Source of the DNA: CAKZLS01 sp963771545
GTDB lineage: Bacteria > Pseudomonadota > Alphaproteobacteria > Rhodospirillales > Defluviicoccaceae
NCBI GenBank assembly: GCA_963771545.1
Contig: CAVYTX010000003.1
Span: 372,001 to 436,000 of the forward strand
Direction: 5' to 3'
Length of the DNA stretch: 64,000 nucleotides
A program made the position numbers and the translations under genes. The notes beneath the pieces were generated by a model that was not told the origin of the DNA, did not search any database, and saw only the letters and a program-made list of their open reading frames with translations. Positions 16,160 to 23,997 of the stretch are shown in pieces; position 1 is the first letter of the stretch, and each line of letters starts with the position of its first letter.

Positions 16160-16614
16160 CCGATGCGCGCAACCGCTCCCCCGAAGAGTGGGAGCGAGAG
16201 ATCGAGCGAACGCGCGCCGACATCGATCGGACCCTGGCGGCATTGCAGTACCGGTTGTCCCGAGCCGCGCTCATAGACCGGGTCCTCCGGACCACGCGCG
16301 ACGAAGGCGGTGCCTTCATCGCTGGAATCGGTCGCACCGTGCGCGACAATCCAATTCCCGCGCTGGTACTTGGCGCCGGATTGGCGTGGTTGGTGACGGC
16401 GAGCCGAGGTTCCAACGGAACCCGGCGGCTCATTTATACCGCTCCGTCGCGCCGCGCGGACCCTCACCGCTCTCCCACCGTCTCGACGGTGACGGTCGCG
16501 ACGCCGGAGCCAGCGCCAAGGCATCGTGAACGAGCGACCCCGCCCGATACCGGCGTCGACCGCAACAAAGCAGAAGAGCACGCGACGCCCGGCACCCAGG
16601 GTTTTTTACCTTGA
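16156..16614 (+). CDS. DUF3618 protein
   Basis: A 152-residue protein whose first 90 residues match DUF3618: acidic-basic helix EWEREIERTRADIDRTL, then LQYRLS, and a short hydrophobic segment D-N-P-I-P-A-L-V-L-G-A-G-L-A-W-L. The C-terminal third is proline-, arginine- and threonine-rich and probably disordered. It overlaps the holin-like gene by 4 bases; this pair (DUF1469 with DUF3618) recurs in alphaproteobacterial stress operons. A longer DUF3618 relative is encoded at 32214-33323. Confidence 0.8.
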   Translation: MTDARNRSPEEWEREIERTRADIDRTLAALQYRLSRAALIDRVLRTTRDEGGAFIAGIGRTVRDNPIPALVLGAGLAWLVTASRGSNGTRRLIYTAPSRRADPHRSPTVSTVTVATPEPAPRHRERATPPDTGVDRNKAEEHATPGTQGFLP

Positions 16615-16660
16615 GGCGGCCATTGACGGTTGTGGACGGCCGTCGGAGTTAGACAAGACG

Positions 16661-17647
16661 ATGGTTCGTTATCAGGCGGGGTCACGAGGCGAGTACGCCG
16701 ATACGCCCCTCGAAATTCCACGGCGAGGGTGGCGTCAGGTGCTGCTGCGCGTCAAGGACGAAATCGGTAACGACAACCTGTCGATCGTCGCCGCCGGTGT
16801 CGCCTTCTATGCCCTGCTCGCCATATTTCCCGCGCTGGCCGCGCTGGTGATGATCTACGGTCTCGTCGCCGATCCCGGGCAGGTGACCGCGCAGTTGGCC
16901 CCGCTGCGGAGCCTCATGCCCGAAGGTGCGTTCGCAATTCTGGAAACTCAATTGACCGCTTTGGCGTCGAAACAGAACGTCACCATGAGCCTAGGGCTGA
17001 TCTTCAGCGTGGGTTTGGCGATCTGGAGTTCCGCGAAAGGGGTCAAGGCGCTGTTCACGGCGCTTAACATCGCTTACGAGGAGCGCGAGGACAGAGGCTT
17101 TATCCGCCTCAATCTGACGGCCCTCGTCTTTACGGCCGGGGCCGTCATTTTCGTCGTTGCGGCGATCGGCCTGATCGCGGGTATTCCGGCGGCTTTCGCG
17201 CTGATCGATATCGCCGGAATAATGGAAACGCTGGCGCTCTGGCTTCGTTGGCCCCTGATCGCGGTCATGGCGATTTGTGCGCTCGCGGTCCTGTATCGGT
17301 GGGGTCCGAGCCGCGCGCCCGCTCAATTCCGCTGGATTACGCCGGGCGCCGTCGTTGCCACGCTCCTTTGGCTGACCGGCTCCCTGGCGTTCTCGTTCTA
17401 CGTCGAAAACTTCGGGAGCTACAATGAGACCTACGGCTCTCTGGGAGCCGTCATCATCCTTTTGATGTGGTTCTACGTCTCGGCCTACTGCGTATGCCTC
17501 GGGGCCGAGTTGAATGGTGAATTGGAGCATCAGACGCGGCGGGATTCGACCACCGGCCCGGCCCGGCCCGCGGGGTCGAGAGGCGCGTATGTCGCCGATC
17601 ATTGGGTCGAACCAGAAAGCTCCAACGAAAACGCAAAAGCGCAATAG
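16661..17647 (+). CDS. YihY/BrkB-family membrane protein
   Basis: A 328-residue inner membrane protein with six predicted helices. Family motifs include AAGVAFYALLAIFPALAALV near residues 45-64, IWSSAKGVKALF and the late FGSYNETYGSLGAVIILLMW segment with Y-N-x-x-Y-G-S-L-G. The family was once called RNase BN, but that activity belongs to another protein; its role is unknown, possibly envelope lipid or solute transport. ATG 16661 is chosen because GGAG precedes it and an earlier start would overlap DUF3618 out of frame. It belongs to the EcfG-driven operon starting at 15660. Confidence 0.88.
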   Translation: MVRYQAGSRGEYADTPLEIPRRGWRQVLLRVKDEIGNDNLSIVAAGVAFYALLAIFPALAALVMIYGLVADPGQVTAQLAPLRSLMPEGAFAILETQLTALASKQNVTMSLGLIFSVGLAIWSSAKGVKALFTALNIAYEEREDRGFIRLNLTALVFTAGAVIFVVAAIGLIAGIPAAFALIDIAGIMETLALWLRWPLIAVMAICALAVLYRWGPSRAPAQFRWITPGAVVATLLWLTGSLAFSFYVENFGSYNETYGSLGAVIILLMWFYVSAYCVCLGAELNGELEHQTRRDSTTGPARPAGSRGAYVADHWVEPESSNENAKAQ

Positions 17648-17659
17648 AGGAGAATAGCC

Positions 17660-17734
17660 ATGTACAACATCTTCTACATCATCGGTGTCGTCGTTATCGT
17701 GTTGTTCATTCTGTCGCTCGTGGGCATCGCCTAA
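17660..17734 (+). CDS. 24-residue single-helix membrane peptide
   Basis: ATG 17660 to TAA 17734 encodes 24 residues, almost all one hydrophobic helix: MYNIFYIIGVVVIVLFILSL is the first 20. GAGGAG lies 7 bases ahead, and the gene is 12 bases after the BrkB stop, so it is the last cistron of that operon. Peptides of this size and pattern occur after envelope stress genes in many proteobacteria; function is unknown, possibly a helper of a larger membrane protein. Confidence 0.6.
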   Translation: MYNIFYIIGVVVIVLFILSLVGIA

Positions 17735-17803
17735 AGCAGCCGGGCGGTCTCGAACGGAGTGTTCCAATCTCCCCCGAAATTTCGCGGCCTCAACAACATC
17801 GTC

Positions 17804-17828
17804 GGAACTGTTTGCCGATCACCGCGTT
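17804..17828 (+). promoter_or_regulatory. EcfG-type promoter of the first PRC-barrel gene
   Basis: GGAAC at 17804-17808, 16-base spacer, CGTT at 17825-17828, giving a leader of roughly 110 bases to ATG 17943. Confidence 0.7.
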
Positions 17829-17942
17829 TCCACTATGGAAGGGACGGCCCCGTCCGGCATTGAGCCCCCTCCCCCGGAACGCTATGGCCGAGGTCCCTTC
17901 CTTGGAATACGCGGACATATACAAAACAAGAGGATAGAGGTT

Positions 17943-18479
17943 ATGAACATGCTGAAATCGACGACGGCCCTCGCCCTTGCGATCGGGTTGGGTATGGGTC
18001 TTACCGCCGCGGGTCCGGTCGCCGCCGGATCGGGCGAGAAGGCATCCACCAGCGGTGCGGGCTATGAAAAGGCGGCCCCTGCAAAAACTGGCGCCGCCAG
18101 CACGATGCCGGGCGACGCGTCTTCCACCGCCGCCCCGCAGAGCACGAGCACAATTCCGGGAGGCATTACCGCCGAAGAGTTGGTCGGCCGCAACGTGGTG
18201 AACCGGAACGGAGATAATGTCGGCGAGGTCGAAAGCTTGGTGATCCAGCCGAAGAAAAACGAGGTCCACGCCGTGATCTCCGTCGGCGGCTTCCTCGGAA
18301 TGGGCGATCATAACGTGGCCATCCCGCTCAAGGAGTTGGCAATTGGCGACGACAACGTGACGCTGATGTCACAGCAAACCAAGGAAGACCTGAAGGCTCT
18401 CCCGGAGTACGAAGAGGATCAATGGGAGATGTGGAGCGGGCCGGCGGCGACCGAACCCCAAGACAAGACGCAACAATAG
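17943..18479 (+). CDS. Exported PRC-barrel domain protein
   Basis: A 178-residue protein with a signal peptide (hydrophobic 9-27, AGPVAAG region), a low-complexity Ala/Ser/Thr stretch to about residue 75, then a PRC-barrel domain: ITAEELVGRNVVNRNGDNVGE, VHAVISVGGFLGMGDHNVAIP. The tail is acidic. PRC barrels are small beta barrels binding proteins or RNA; exported members are common in the general stress regulon of alphaproteobacteria. ATG 17943 follows AGAGGATAGAGG. It is paralogous in domain and layout to the 34125 gene. Confidence 0.85.
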   Translation: MNMLKSTTALALAIGLGMGLTAAGPVAAGSGEKASTSGAGYEKAAPAKTGAASTMPGDASSTAAPQSTSTIPGGITAEELVGRNVVNRNGDNVGEVESLVIQPKKNEVHAVISVGGFLGMGDHNVAIPLKELAIGDDNVTLMSQQTKEDLKALPEYEEDQWEMWSGPAATEPQDKTQQ

Positions 18480-18501
18480 GCATCCTTCGCCACACGCATT
18501 A

Positions 18502-18539
18502 CCGGAGGCGGGCCATCCCGCCTCCGGCTGCGCATTTTT
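18502..18539 (+). terminator. Rho-independent terminator after the PRC-barrel gene
   Basis: CCGGAGGCGGG (18502-18512) pairs with CCCGCCTCCGG (18517-18527) in an 11-base perfect stem with a 4-base loop, followed by a T-rich tail ending in five T residues at 18535-18539. Confidence 0.85.
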
Positions 18540-18629
18540 CCGTTATAGACAATTCAAGGTTGTTTCTCGCGCGCGAATGGGTTAGCCCTTCACGAACGCA
18601 ATCATGTCGCATAAGGACAGGGGCGTACC

Positions 18630-19364
18630 GTGGCTCAATTTATCGTTGCGCTGGGACTCGCTGTCCTGGCGCTCCAGGGGTTCGCTCAGCCCGCGTATTC
18701 GCAAGGTCGGGGTCCGTTGCCGCCCTATGAGGCGGTAGTGCAACAATTCTCGGACGTGGCGTTCGGGAACGAGCATGGCCCGTCCCGCGAGATCATCCAA
18801 AAATGGTCGGAGGCCCCATCCCTCGGGTTTTTCGTGCGGTCCGAAGACGATCTTCAGCCGCATATCGCGCGAATAGCCAACCTCCTCGCGGACGTCGACG
18901 GGTTGACCGGTCTTTCCGTGACATCCGCCACCTCACAGAAGCCGGTGACGCTGCGCTTCGGCTTCTACCCGAGATCGGACTTTCGCAAGCTTCCGATCCG
19001 CAACGACACCGAGCAAACGCACCGCTTCCTGAGTGAAAGCGCTTGCGTCGCCCTGGCCGTCAGCGATGCGAACCGTCCCGGCGATATCACCACCGGGGCA
19101 ATCGTTATCGGCACCGACATATCCGACGGCCTTCAGCGCCACTGCATCATCGAAGAGATGGTTCAGGTGATGGGTCTTCCCAACGATGCGTGCAGGTACC
19201 GGCCCTCGCTGTTTTGCGAGGACGATTTCGTCGACGAAATGACGCGGGCCGACCGGATGCTTCTCGCGGCGCTTTACGACGACCGCCTTACCGTCGGGAT
19301 GAGCCGGGTCGCGGCCATGCCCCTTGTTCGCGAGGTGATTCGGGAGCTCTATACCAGCGAATAA
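18630..19364 (+). CDS. DUF2927 exported protein
   Basis: A 244-residue protein from GTG 18630, after AAGGACAGGGG. A signal peptide (MAQFIVALGLAVLALQGFAQ, cleavage near 24) precedes a domain with SEDDLQPHIARIANLLADV and the late HCIIEEMVQVMGLPNDA, the pattern of DUF2927, whose IEE-Q-LGL block resembles a metalloprotease-like helix (H-x-I-I-E-E). Whether it is catalytic is not known. It stands alone after a strong terminator and has no EcfG promoter that I can see. Confidence 0.8.
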   Translation: MAQFIVALGLAVLALQGFAQPAYSQGRGPLPPYEAVVQQFSDVAFGNEHGPSREIIQKWSEAPSLGFFVRSEDDLQPHIARIANLLADVDGLTGLSVTSATSQKPVTLRFGFYPRSDFRKLPIRNDTEQTHRFLSESACVALAVSDANRPGDITTGAIVIGTDISDGLQRHCIIEEMVQVMGLPNDACRYRPSLFCEDDFVDEMTRADRMLLAALYDDRLTVGMSRVAAMPLVREVIRELYTSE

Positions 19365-19517
19365 CGGTCCGACTTTCCCTCGATTGCGCGGTCGTTATGG
19401 TTGGCCCTCCATATGCGTGCGATCCGCCCGCTATAGCGTGTCGCGAGAACCAAGGGCCTTGCGGGGTGTTGATGGGACCAGGCGGCGGAGAGCCGGATCA
19501 CCAACGGAACCAACGTT

Positions 19518-19955
19518 ATGACACACTTCAAAAGGATTGATCCAAGCCGGATCGATGCGACCAACGTCCGCCTCGCGCGGAAGTGCGCGCGCGTCCATGC
19601 CCGTCAAGTGACCCGCGCGGAAGAGATTGCTTCGGTGATGGAGGACGGCTTTCGCGAAACCACGAACGAGGCGCGGCCGGGGGATTATATCGTCCGAAAC
19701 CCCACCGGCGAGGAGTACGTCACCGCGAAGGACGAATTCGAGAAGCGCTACCGGCAGACCGACCAACAGAACGTCTACGAGCCGATTTCGCCCCCCGTAC
19801 GAGTCGTGGAACTGGGCGAAAATGTCTGCTTCGAGGCACCCTGGGGCGAAGAAATGCGCATCAAGGCCGGCGGAGTTCTGATCCTGAGAGAGTCAGGCGA
19901 GATCTACGGCGTCCAGCGAGACGAGTTTCAGAAAACCTACGAGTACGTCGACTGA
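19518..19955 (+). CDS. Protein of unknown function with a duplicated GDYIV-type unit
   Basis: A 145-residue soluble protein. Residues about 55-80 read PGDYIVRNPTGEEYVTAKDE and continue with FEKRY; residues about 118-142 read GGVLILRESGEIYGVQRDE and continue with FQKTYEY. The two units align (gly-x-(y/l)-i-(v/l)-r-x-x-(t/s)-G-E-x-Y-x-x-x-(k/r)-D-E-F-x-K), so the protein is an internal duplication of a small beta-rich fold. The N-terminal 45 residues are basic. No family name comes to mind. It lies between DUF2927 and DUF2254 genes on the same strand without a visible EcfG site. Confidence 0.65.
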   Translation: MTHFKRIDPSRIDATNVRLARKCARVHARQVTRAEEIASVMEDGFRETTNEARPGDYIVRNPTGEEYVTAKDEFEKRYRQTDQQNVYEPISPPVRVVELGENVCFEAPWGEEMRIKAGGVLILRESGEIYGVQRDEFQKTYEYVD

Positions 19956-20086
19956 CGCGGTCTGCGTGCCATTGCATATGCAGGAAGGGGTGCGCGCCGG
20001 CGCGAGGAACGGTAAGCTGAACGGGTTTTCATACTACTACAACTGTATAAACCGCTAATGCGGTTCAGCGGGAGGGGAAACAATCC

Positions 20087-21463
20087 GTGCGCGCGAAAAT
20101 TTGGAAGGTCGTCGACGCCATTAGCCAGAGCTACTGGTTCATTCCCCTGATCATGGCTCTCTGCGCCATGGCCCTGTCTTTCGTCATTGTCAACTTGGAT
20201 CGCTTCATCAACGTCGACGTGGTGGAGGGAATTCCGTGGCTGTACACCAACCAGCCCGCGGGCGCGCGCGCCCTTTTGCAGACGATCGCGGGATCGATGA
20301 TTACCGTGGCGGGCGTGACTTTCTCCATTACGATCGCCGCGGTAGCGAACACGTCGGCGCAGTTTGGACCGCGCCTGATGACCAACTTCATGAATGACCG
20401 CGGCAACCAGATCACCTTGGGAACCTTTGTTGCGACATTCCTCTATTGTGTTCTGGTGTTGAGAACGGTGAGGGGTGGCGACGGCTTGAGCGCGGCCGAT
20501 GTCTTCGTTCCGCACTTGGCCGTCCACGGCGGGCTGTTGATGGCGCTCGCCAGCCTCGGCGTCCTCATTTATTTCATTCATCACATTCCCGAAAGCATTC
20601 ACATATCGGAGTTGATCGCCGGTGTCGGCGAAAGGCTGATCGAGCGGATCGAATCCCTCTACCCTTCGAAACTCGGCGAGGGCAACCCGAGCGGCGATGG
20701 CGCGAAGGACGAGGACCTCGCCCCGAGCAAACCAATGGAAGACGTCATCGCCGTTTACGCCAGTGCCACGGGATTTGTGCAGCACCTCGAGAGGAATCAA
20801 CTCATGGGCGTTGCGCAAAAGAACAACCTGATCTTGTGGGTCATCAAACAGCCGGGAGATTTCGCGACGCCGGGATCAGCGCTTGTCCTCGCCAAGCCGG
20901 CCGGTCTGGTGAGTGAGGGCGTCAGCGATGACATCCGTGCTTCCTTTGTCGTCGGCACCCGGCGGACCCCTTCTCAGGACGTGCTGTTTCTCGTCGACCA
21001 ACTGGTGGAGGTGGCGGCGCGCGCATTGTCGCCCGGGGTGAACGATCCGTACACGGCGATCTCCTGTATCGACTGGCTGGCCGCCGCGCTCGGCGAATTG
21101 GCGCAACGAGCGATCCCGAATCGGCACCGCTTCGATGACGCGGGTAACCTGAGGATCGTCGCCGCGCCGATCGATTTTCCAAAGTTCGCCGAAGCCGCGC
21201 TCGGACAGCTCCGCCCCTACGTTCAGCGCGATCGCAACGCCGCACTACATATGCTGAGCACGATGATCGAACTTCTGGCCCAATTGCCCACCGAACCGCA
21301 AAGGGCGGCGGTGCGGCATCATTGCGAAGCACTTCGCCAAGGCTGCATGTCCGACCTGCCGCATCCCGAAGATCGGAACGCCATAGATCGGATCTTCACA
21401 GACGCAATCTCGCGGTGGGGGACCTGGCCGACCGCGGGTTCGCTCACCGACCGCGACGGCTAA
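20087..21463 (+). CDS. DUF2254 membrane protein
   Basis: A 458-residue protein from GTG 20087 after GGGAGGGG. Four transmembrane helices lie in the first 170 residues (about 17-37, 65-90, 105-125, 140-165), with the family blocks AGSMITVAGVTFSITI and QFGPRLMTNFMNDRGNQ. The rest is soluble and contains DVLFLVDQLVEVAARALSPGVNDPYTA in its second half. DUF2254 is widespread; function is unknown, perhaps an ion channel-like or sensory membrane protein. A strong terminator follows. Confidence 0.88.
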   Translation: MRAKIWKVVDAISQSYWFIPLIMALCAMALSFVIVNLDRFINVDVVEGIPWLYTNQPAGARALLQTIAGSMITVAGVTFSITIAAVANTSAQFGPRLMTNFMNDRGNQITLGTFVATFLYCVLVLRTVRGGDGLSAADVFVPHLAVHGGLLMALASLGVLIYFIHHIPESIHISELIAGVGERLIERIESLYPSKLGEGNPSGDGAKDEDLAPSKPMEDVIAVYASATGFVQHLERNQLMGVAQKNNLILWVIKQPGDFATPGSALVLAKPAGLVSEGVSDDIRASFVVGTRRTPSQDVLFLVDQLVEVAARALSPGVNDPYTAISCIDWLAAALGELAQRAIPNRHRFDDAGNLRIVAAPIDFPKFAEAALGQLRPYVQRDRNAALHMLSTMIELLAQLPTEPQRAAVRHHCEALRQGCMSDLPHPEDRNAIDRIFTDAISRWGTWPTAGSLTDRDG

Positions 21464-21488
21464 GCCGCCGGCACCGGGGACGGCAATC

Positions 21489-21530
21489 GGCGGCAAGCGC
21501 CCGTTTCAGATCGCTTGCCGCCTGTTTCTC
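21489..21530 (+). terminator. Rho-independent terminator after the DUF2254 gene
   Basis: GGCGGCAAGCG (21489-21499) and CGCTTGCCGCC (21512-21522) form an 11-base stem with a 12-base loop, then TGTTTCTC. The convergent small gene ending at 21555 may share it. Confidence 0.75.
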
Positions 21531-21554
21531 TCCGAGGCGCGATGGTTCTCGCCC

Positions 21555-21749
21555 TCAGGCCACCGCCGGCCCCTTCTTCGGACCCATAAAGAACCACAGA
21601 ATAAGCCCCAGCACCGGCAACAATAGAATGACCACCACCCAGAGCACTTTTTCTCCGGTCGAAGCGCCGCTGCCAAGGACGTTGACGATGGCCCAGATGT
21701 CCAGAACGAGGATGATCAGGCCGAAAACGCCACCCACTTCAATACCCAT
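21555..21749 (-). CDS. Small PLDc_N-type two-helix membrane protein
   Basis: A 64-residue protein with two hydrophobic helices (about 5-25 and 34-54) and the end motif LPVLGLILWFFMGPKKGP, matching the PLDc_N (PF13396) segment that normally precedes cardiolipin synthase domains but is often found alone. Function of stand-alone forms is unknown. A weaker EcfG-like promoter (GGAAC-N16-TGTT) lies at 21841-21865. Confidence 0.78.
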   Translation of the reverse strand: MGIEVGGVFGLIILVLDIWAIVNVLGSGASTGEKVLWVVVILLLPVLGLILWFFMGPKKGPAVA

Positions 21750-21840
21750 CGGTGTCTCCTCTTAATCCGTTCGAACGAAAGCCACTCGCGGCCGTCCATC
21801 CGACCCAGCCGAGAGCACACGTACCGTGTCTCGATCACTT

Positions 21841-21865
21841 AACACACTGGCGCCGCATTGGTTCC
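21841..21865 (-). promoter_or_regulatory. EcfG-like promoter of the PLDc_N gene
   Basis: On the minus strand GGAAC (21865-21861), 16-base spacer, TGTT (21844-21841). The -10 has T in place of C. Confidence 0.4.
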
Positions 21866-21889
21866 AGGCAAAATCCGACCCGTCGCGAT

Positions 21890-21915
21890 GGAACCCGACC
21901 CGTGGTTGACGCGTT
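21890..21915 (+). promoter_or_regulatory. EcfG-type promoter of the mechanosensitive channel gene
   Basis: GGAAC at 21890-21894, 17-base spacer, CGTT at 21912-21915, 42 bases ahead of ATG 21957. Confidence 0.7.
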
Positions 21916-21956
21916 GTAAGGCTTGACGGAGGCTTTCGACGAGGCAGAGCAATACG

Positions 21957-22853
21957 ATGGAAAAGTGGCTGAATGCGACCTTGACCCAACAAGTGCGGCA
22001 GCTCGTCGAGGGTTTTTGGGCCGCTTTGCCGCAGATCGCCGTGGCATTGGTTGTTCTCGTGCTCACATGGCTCGTCGTTAAAGCCGCTCGGGCGGTGGTG
22101 GCCCGGGTTGCGGGTTCCGCGCACATGCGCCGGTCTCTGACCGAAGTGCTTCAGATGATCGTCGCGGCAACGACCTGGATTGTCGGCATTCTGATCGCTG
22201 CCGTCATCGTGTTTCCGACCATGACGCCGGCCAAAATGCTGACGGCCCTGGGTCTCGGCTCGGTGGCGATCGGGTTCGCGTTCAAGGACGTGTTCGAGAA
22301 CTTCCTTGCCGGGATCCTCATCCTCTTCCGCGAGCCGTTTCGCCTCGGCGACTACAGCGAATGTGCCGGAGTCGACGGCCAGGCGGAGGAAATCACCATC
22401 CGCGACACCCACATCCGTCAAACCGATGGCCAGCGCGTCGTGATGCCCAACGCCTTGCAATTCAAGGAACCGGTGACGGTCCGCACCGACAACGACTTCC
22501 GGCGCACGACGATCACCTGCGGCGTCGCCTATGGCGAAGACGTGGACAAGGCGCGCGACGTCATCGCCGATGCCGTGAAACATGTGGATACCGTCCGCGA
22601 CGACGCGCGCGATGTGCAGATCTTCGCCAAGGAATTCAATTCGTCCTCCATCGATTTTGAGGTTACGTGGTGGACGGGGTCGCGGCCGGTCGACATCCGC
22701 GTTTCGCGCGATCAGGTCGTCGCGTCGGTCAAGCGCGCCCTGGACGACGCGGGAATCGAGATTCCCTTCCCGTATCGAACACTTACGTTCAAAGGCCCGC
22801 CACCCGACGGTTTAGAATCCGGCGCAACCCGGCATGATCAAGCGGTTTCATAA
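21957..22853 (+). CDS. MscS-family mechanosensitive channel
   Basis: A 298-residue small-conductance channel. Three transmembrane helices (about 22-48, 65-88, 95-125) end in the pore helix ALGLGSVAIGFAFKDVFENF, followed by the beta domain with FREPFRLGD and VMPNALQFKEPVT. The C-terminal alpha/beta portal domain covers about 175-275. Such channels release solutes under hypo-osmotic shock. The close EcfG promoter places it in the stress regulon. The DUF2934 gene follows after 2 bases and is probably co-transcribed. Confidence 0.92.
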   Translation: MEKWLNATLTQQVRQLVEGFWAALPQIAVALVVLVLTWLVVKAARAVVARVAGSAHMRRSLTEVLQMIVAATTWIVGILIAAVIVFPTMTPAKMLTALGLGSVAIGFAFKDVFENFLAGILILFREPFRLGDYSECAGVDGQAEEITIRDTHIRQTDGQRVVMPNALQFKEPVTVRTDNDFRRTTITCGVAYGEDVDKARDVIADAVKHVDTVRDDARDVQIFAKEFNSSSIDFEVTWWTGSRPVDIRVSRDQVVASVKRALDDAGIEIPFPYRTLTFKGPPPDGLESGATRHDQAVS

Positions 22854-22855
22854 TC

Positions 22856-23116
22856 ATGTCCGAAGCAAGCGGTAACTCGAGGGGCCATGAAATGGACCAT
22901 GAGCTGGAGCAGCGCATTCGAGAATTGGCATACGGCCTTTGGCAATCCGCGGAGGGGCCGTACTGGATGGCGCTGGAGTATTGGCTGATGGCCGAAAAAA
23001 TGGTTCTGGAGATGATCGTTGCCACAAGCGACAGCGCCATGTGGATGCAAGCGGCGCAAATAACCGACGCCACGCACGACCATCCCCGCGGTGGCGAAGG
23101 TCCGGCCCCTGAGTGA
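22856..23116 (+). CDS. DUF2934 protein
   Basis: An 86-residue protein with the DUF2934 core: I-R-E-L-A-Y-G-L-W-Q-S-A-E-G, then a Y-W-L-M-A-E motif. Such small proteins are frequent in rhizobial and related stress regions; function unknown. ATG 22856 lies 2 bases after the MscS stop, implying translational coupling. Unlike most family members, a long helical extension with several methionines follows the core. Confidence 0.78.
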   Translation: MSEASGNSRGHEMDHELEQRIRELAYGLWQSAEGPYWMALEYWLMAEKMVLEMIVATSDSAMWMQAAQITDATHDHPRGGEGPAPE

Positions 23117-23142
23117 GTTTCTGCCGCCGGGAAAAATAATCT

Positions 23143-23168
23143 GGAACCTACGGCGCTTCCCGAACGTT
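23143..23168 (+). promoter_or_regulatory. EcfG-type promoter of the CsbD gene
   Basis: GGAAC at 23143-23147, 17-base spacer, CGTT at 23165-23168, 43 bases before ATG 23212. Confidence 0.75.
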
Positions 23169-23211
23169 TACGCCGCATCAAACCAATCTTTGACAGAGGA
23201 GTACCAACTCG

Positions 23212-23409
23212 ATGAACTGGGATGAAATCAAGGGAAACTGGAAGCAGCTCAAGGGAAAGGCCCAGCAACAATGGGGCAAGCTCACGGACGACGACCTGCA
23301 AGTCGCCGAGGGCCATCGCGAAGAGTTGGTCGGACGCGTTCAGGAGCGATATGGCATCGCCCGGGACGAGGCCGAAAAGCAGGTATCCGAGTGGGAGCGC
23401 GGCCTGTAG
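23212..23409 (+). CDS. CsbD-family stress protein
   Basis: A 65-residue hydrophilic protein covering the whole CsbD domain: MNWDEIKGNWKQLKGKAQQQ, then WGKLTDDDLQ and an R-E-E-L-V-G-x-x-Q-E-R-Y-G block. CsbD proteins are abundant under general stress control in many bacteria, with unknown biochemical role. The exact EcfG promoter 43 bases upstream agrees. Confidence 0.93.
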   Translation: MNWDEIKGNWKQLKGKAQQQWGKLTDDDLQVAEGHREELVGRVQERYGIARDEAEKQVSEWERGL

Positions 23410-23502
23410 CCCGATGTCTCTTCACGAGGATGCTGGAACCGGCGGCGGAAAGGCGTCGCGGCGTGATCCGGTCGCATCCGCCAAAACATGGAAGGATTGA
23501 CC

Positions 23503-23670
23503 ATGCAATTGACCATGCACAAGTGTCTATCTCACATGGCGTTGACGATGCTGCTGCTCGCGTCTATTGGCCTCGCCGCGTGCAATACCGCGGAGGGTTT
23601 CGGTGAGGACGTCCAATCGGGCGGCAAAGCCATCGAAGACTCCGCGAACGACGTCAAGCAGAAGATGTAA
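23503..23670 (+). CDS. Entericidin-like small lipoprotein
   Basis: A 55-residue lipoprotein. The signal ends in the lipobox LAAC, and the mature part N-T-A-E-G-F-G-E-D-V-Q-S-G-G-K-A-I-E-D matches the entericidin A/B family (outer membrane-directed small lipoproteins). ATG 23503 is preferred to 23488 because GGAAGGA lies between them at proper distance. A GGAAC occurs upstream at 23432-23441 region but without a correctly spaced CGTT. Confidence 0.8.
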   Translation: MQLTMHKCLSHMALTMLLLASIGLAACNTAEGFGEDVQSGGKAIEDSANDVKQKM

Positions 23671-23724
23671 GTCTGCGGCCCCGATCAAGAGGCTCGCTGC
23701 TCCGTGCTTTGGGAGCGGCGAGCC

Positions 23725-23750
23725 GGAGCCGCAAAGAGGGGAAAAGCGTT
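23725..23750 (+). promoter_or_regulatory. EcfG-like promoter of the 23776 gene
   Basis: GGAGC at 23725-23729, 17-base spacer, CGTT at 23747-23750. One -35 mismatch; 25 bases ahead of ATG 23776. Confidence 0.4.
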
Positions 23751-23775
23751 AATCTGGACATCGAGGAGAAGCCCA

Positions 23776-23997
23776 ATGACAGGTCAACCCAAAAACGAGG
23801 GCGAGGGGAACCGCACAGCGGCCAAGGAATACGACGAGAAGGCCCAGCGCTTCGCGAAGAACGAAGACGTCGAATCAAAGGCTGCAGAAGCTCGTGACGC
23901 CCTCGAAAGCGACGACGAAGGCGTCTTGAAAGAAGCGGAAAAGCGCGGCAAGGAAAAGGCCCGCGATTTCGATCCTCAGGTCAAACGGGACCGCTAA
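23776..23997 (+). CDS. Small highly charged stress-type protein
   Basis: A 73-residue hydrophilic protein, nearly half Glu, Lys, Asp and Arg, with helices EYDEKAQRFAKNEDVESKAAE and later DEGVLKEAEKRGKEKARDF described here in parts; no hydrophobic core is visible, so it is probably disordered or helical only on binding. ATG 23776 follows GAGGAGA. Its stop codon TAA (23995-23997) is inside the target duplication of the IS1380 element, and its terminator has been pushed to 25745 by that insertion. Confidence 0.65.
   Translation: MTGQPKNEGEGNRTAAKEYDEKAQRFAKNEDVESKAAEARDALESDDEGVLKEAEKRGKEKARDFDPQVKRDR

Noticed and set aside
23430..23465. EcfG promoter before the entericidin-like gene
   Set aside because: GGAAC is present, but 16-17 bases downstream the sequence is TCGC or CGCG, not CGTT.
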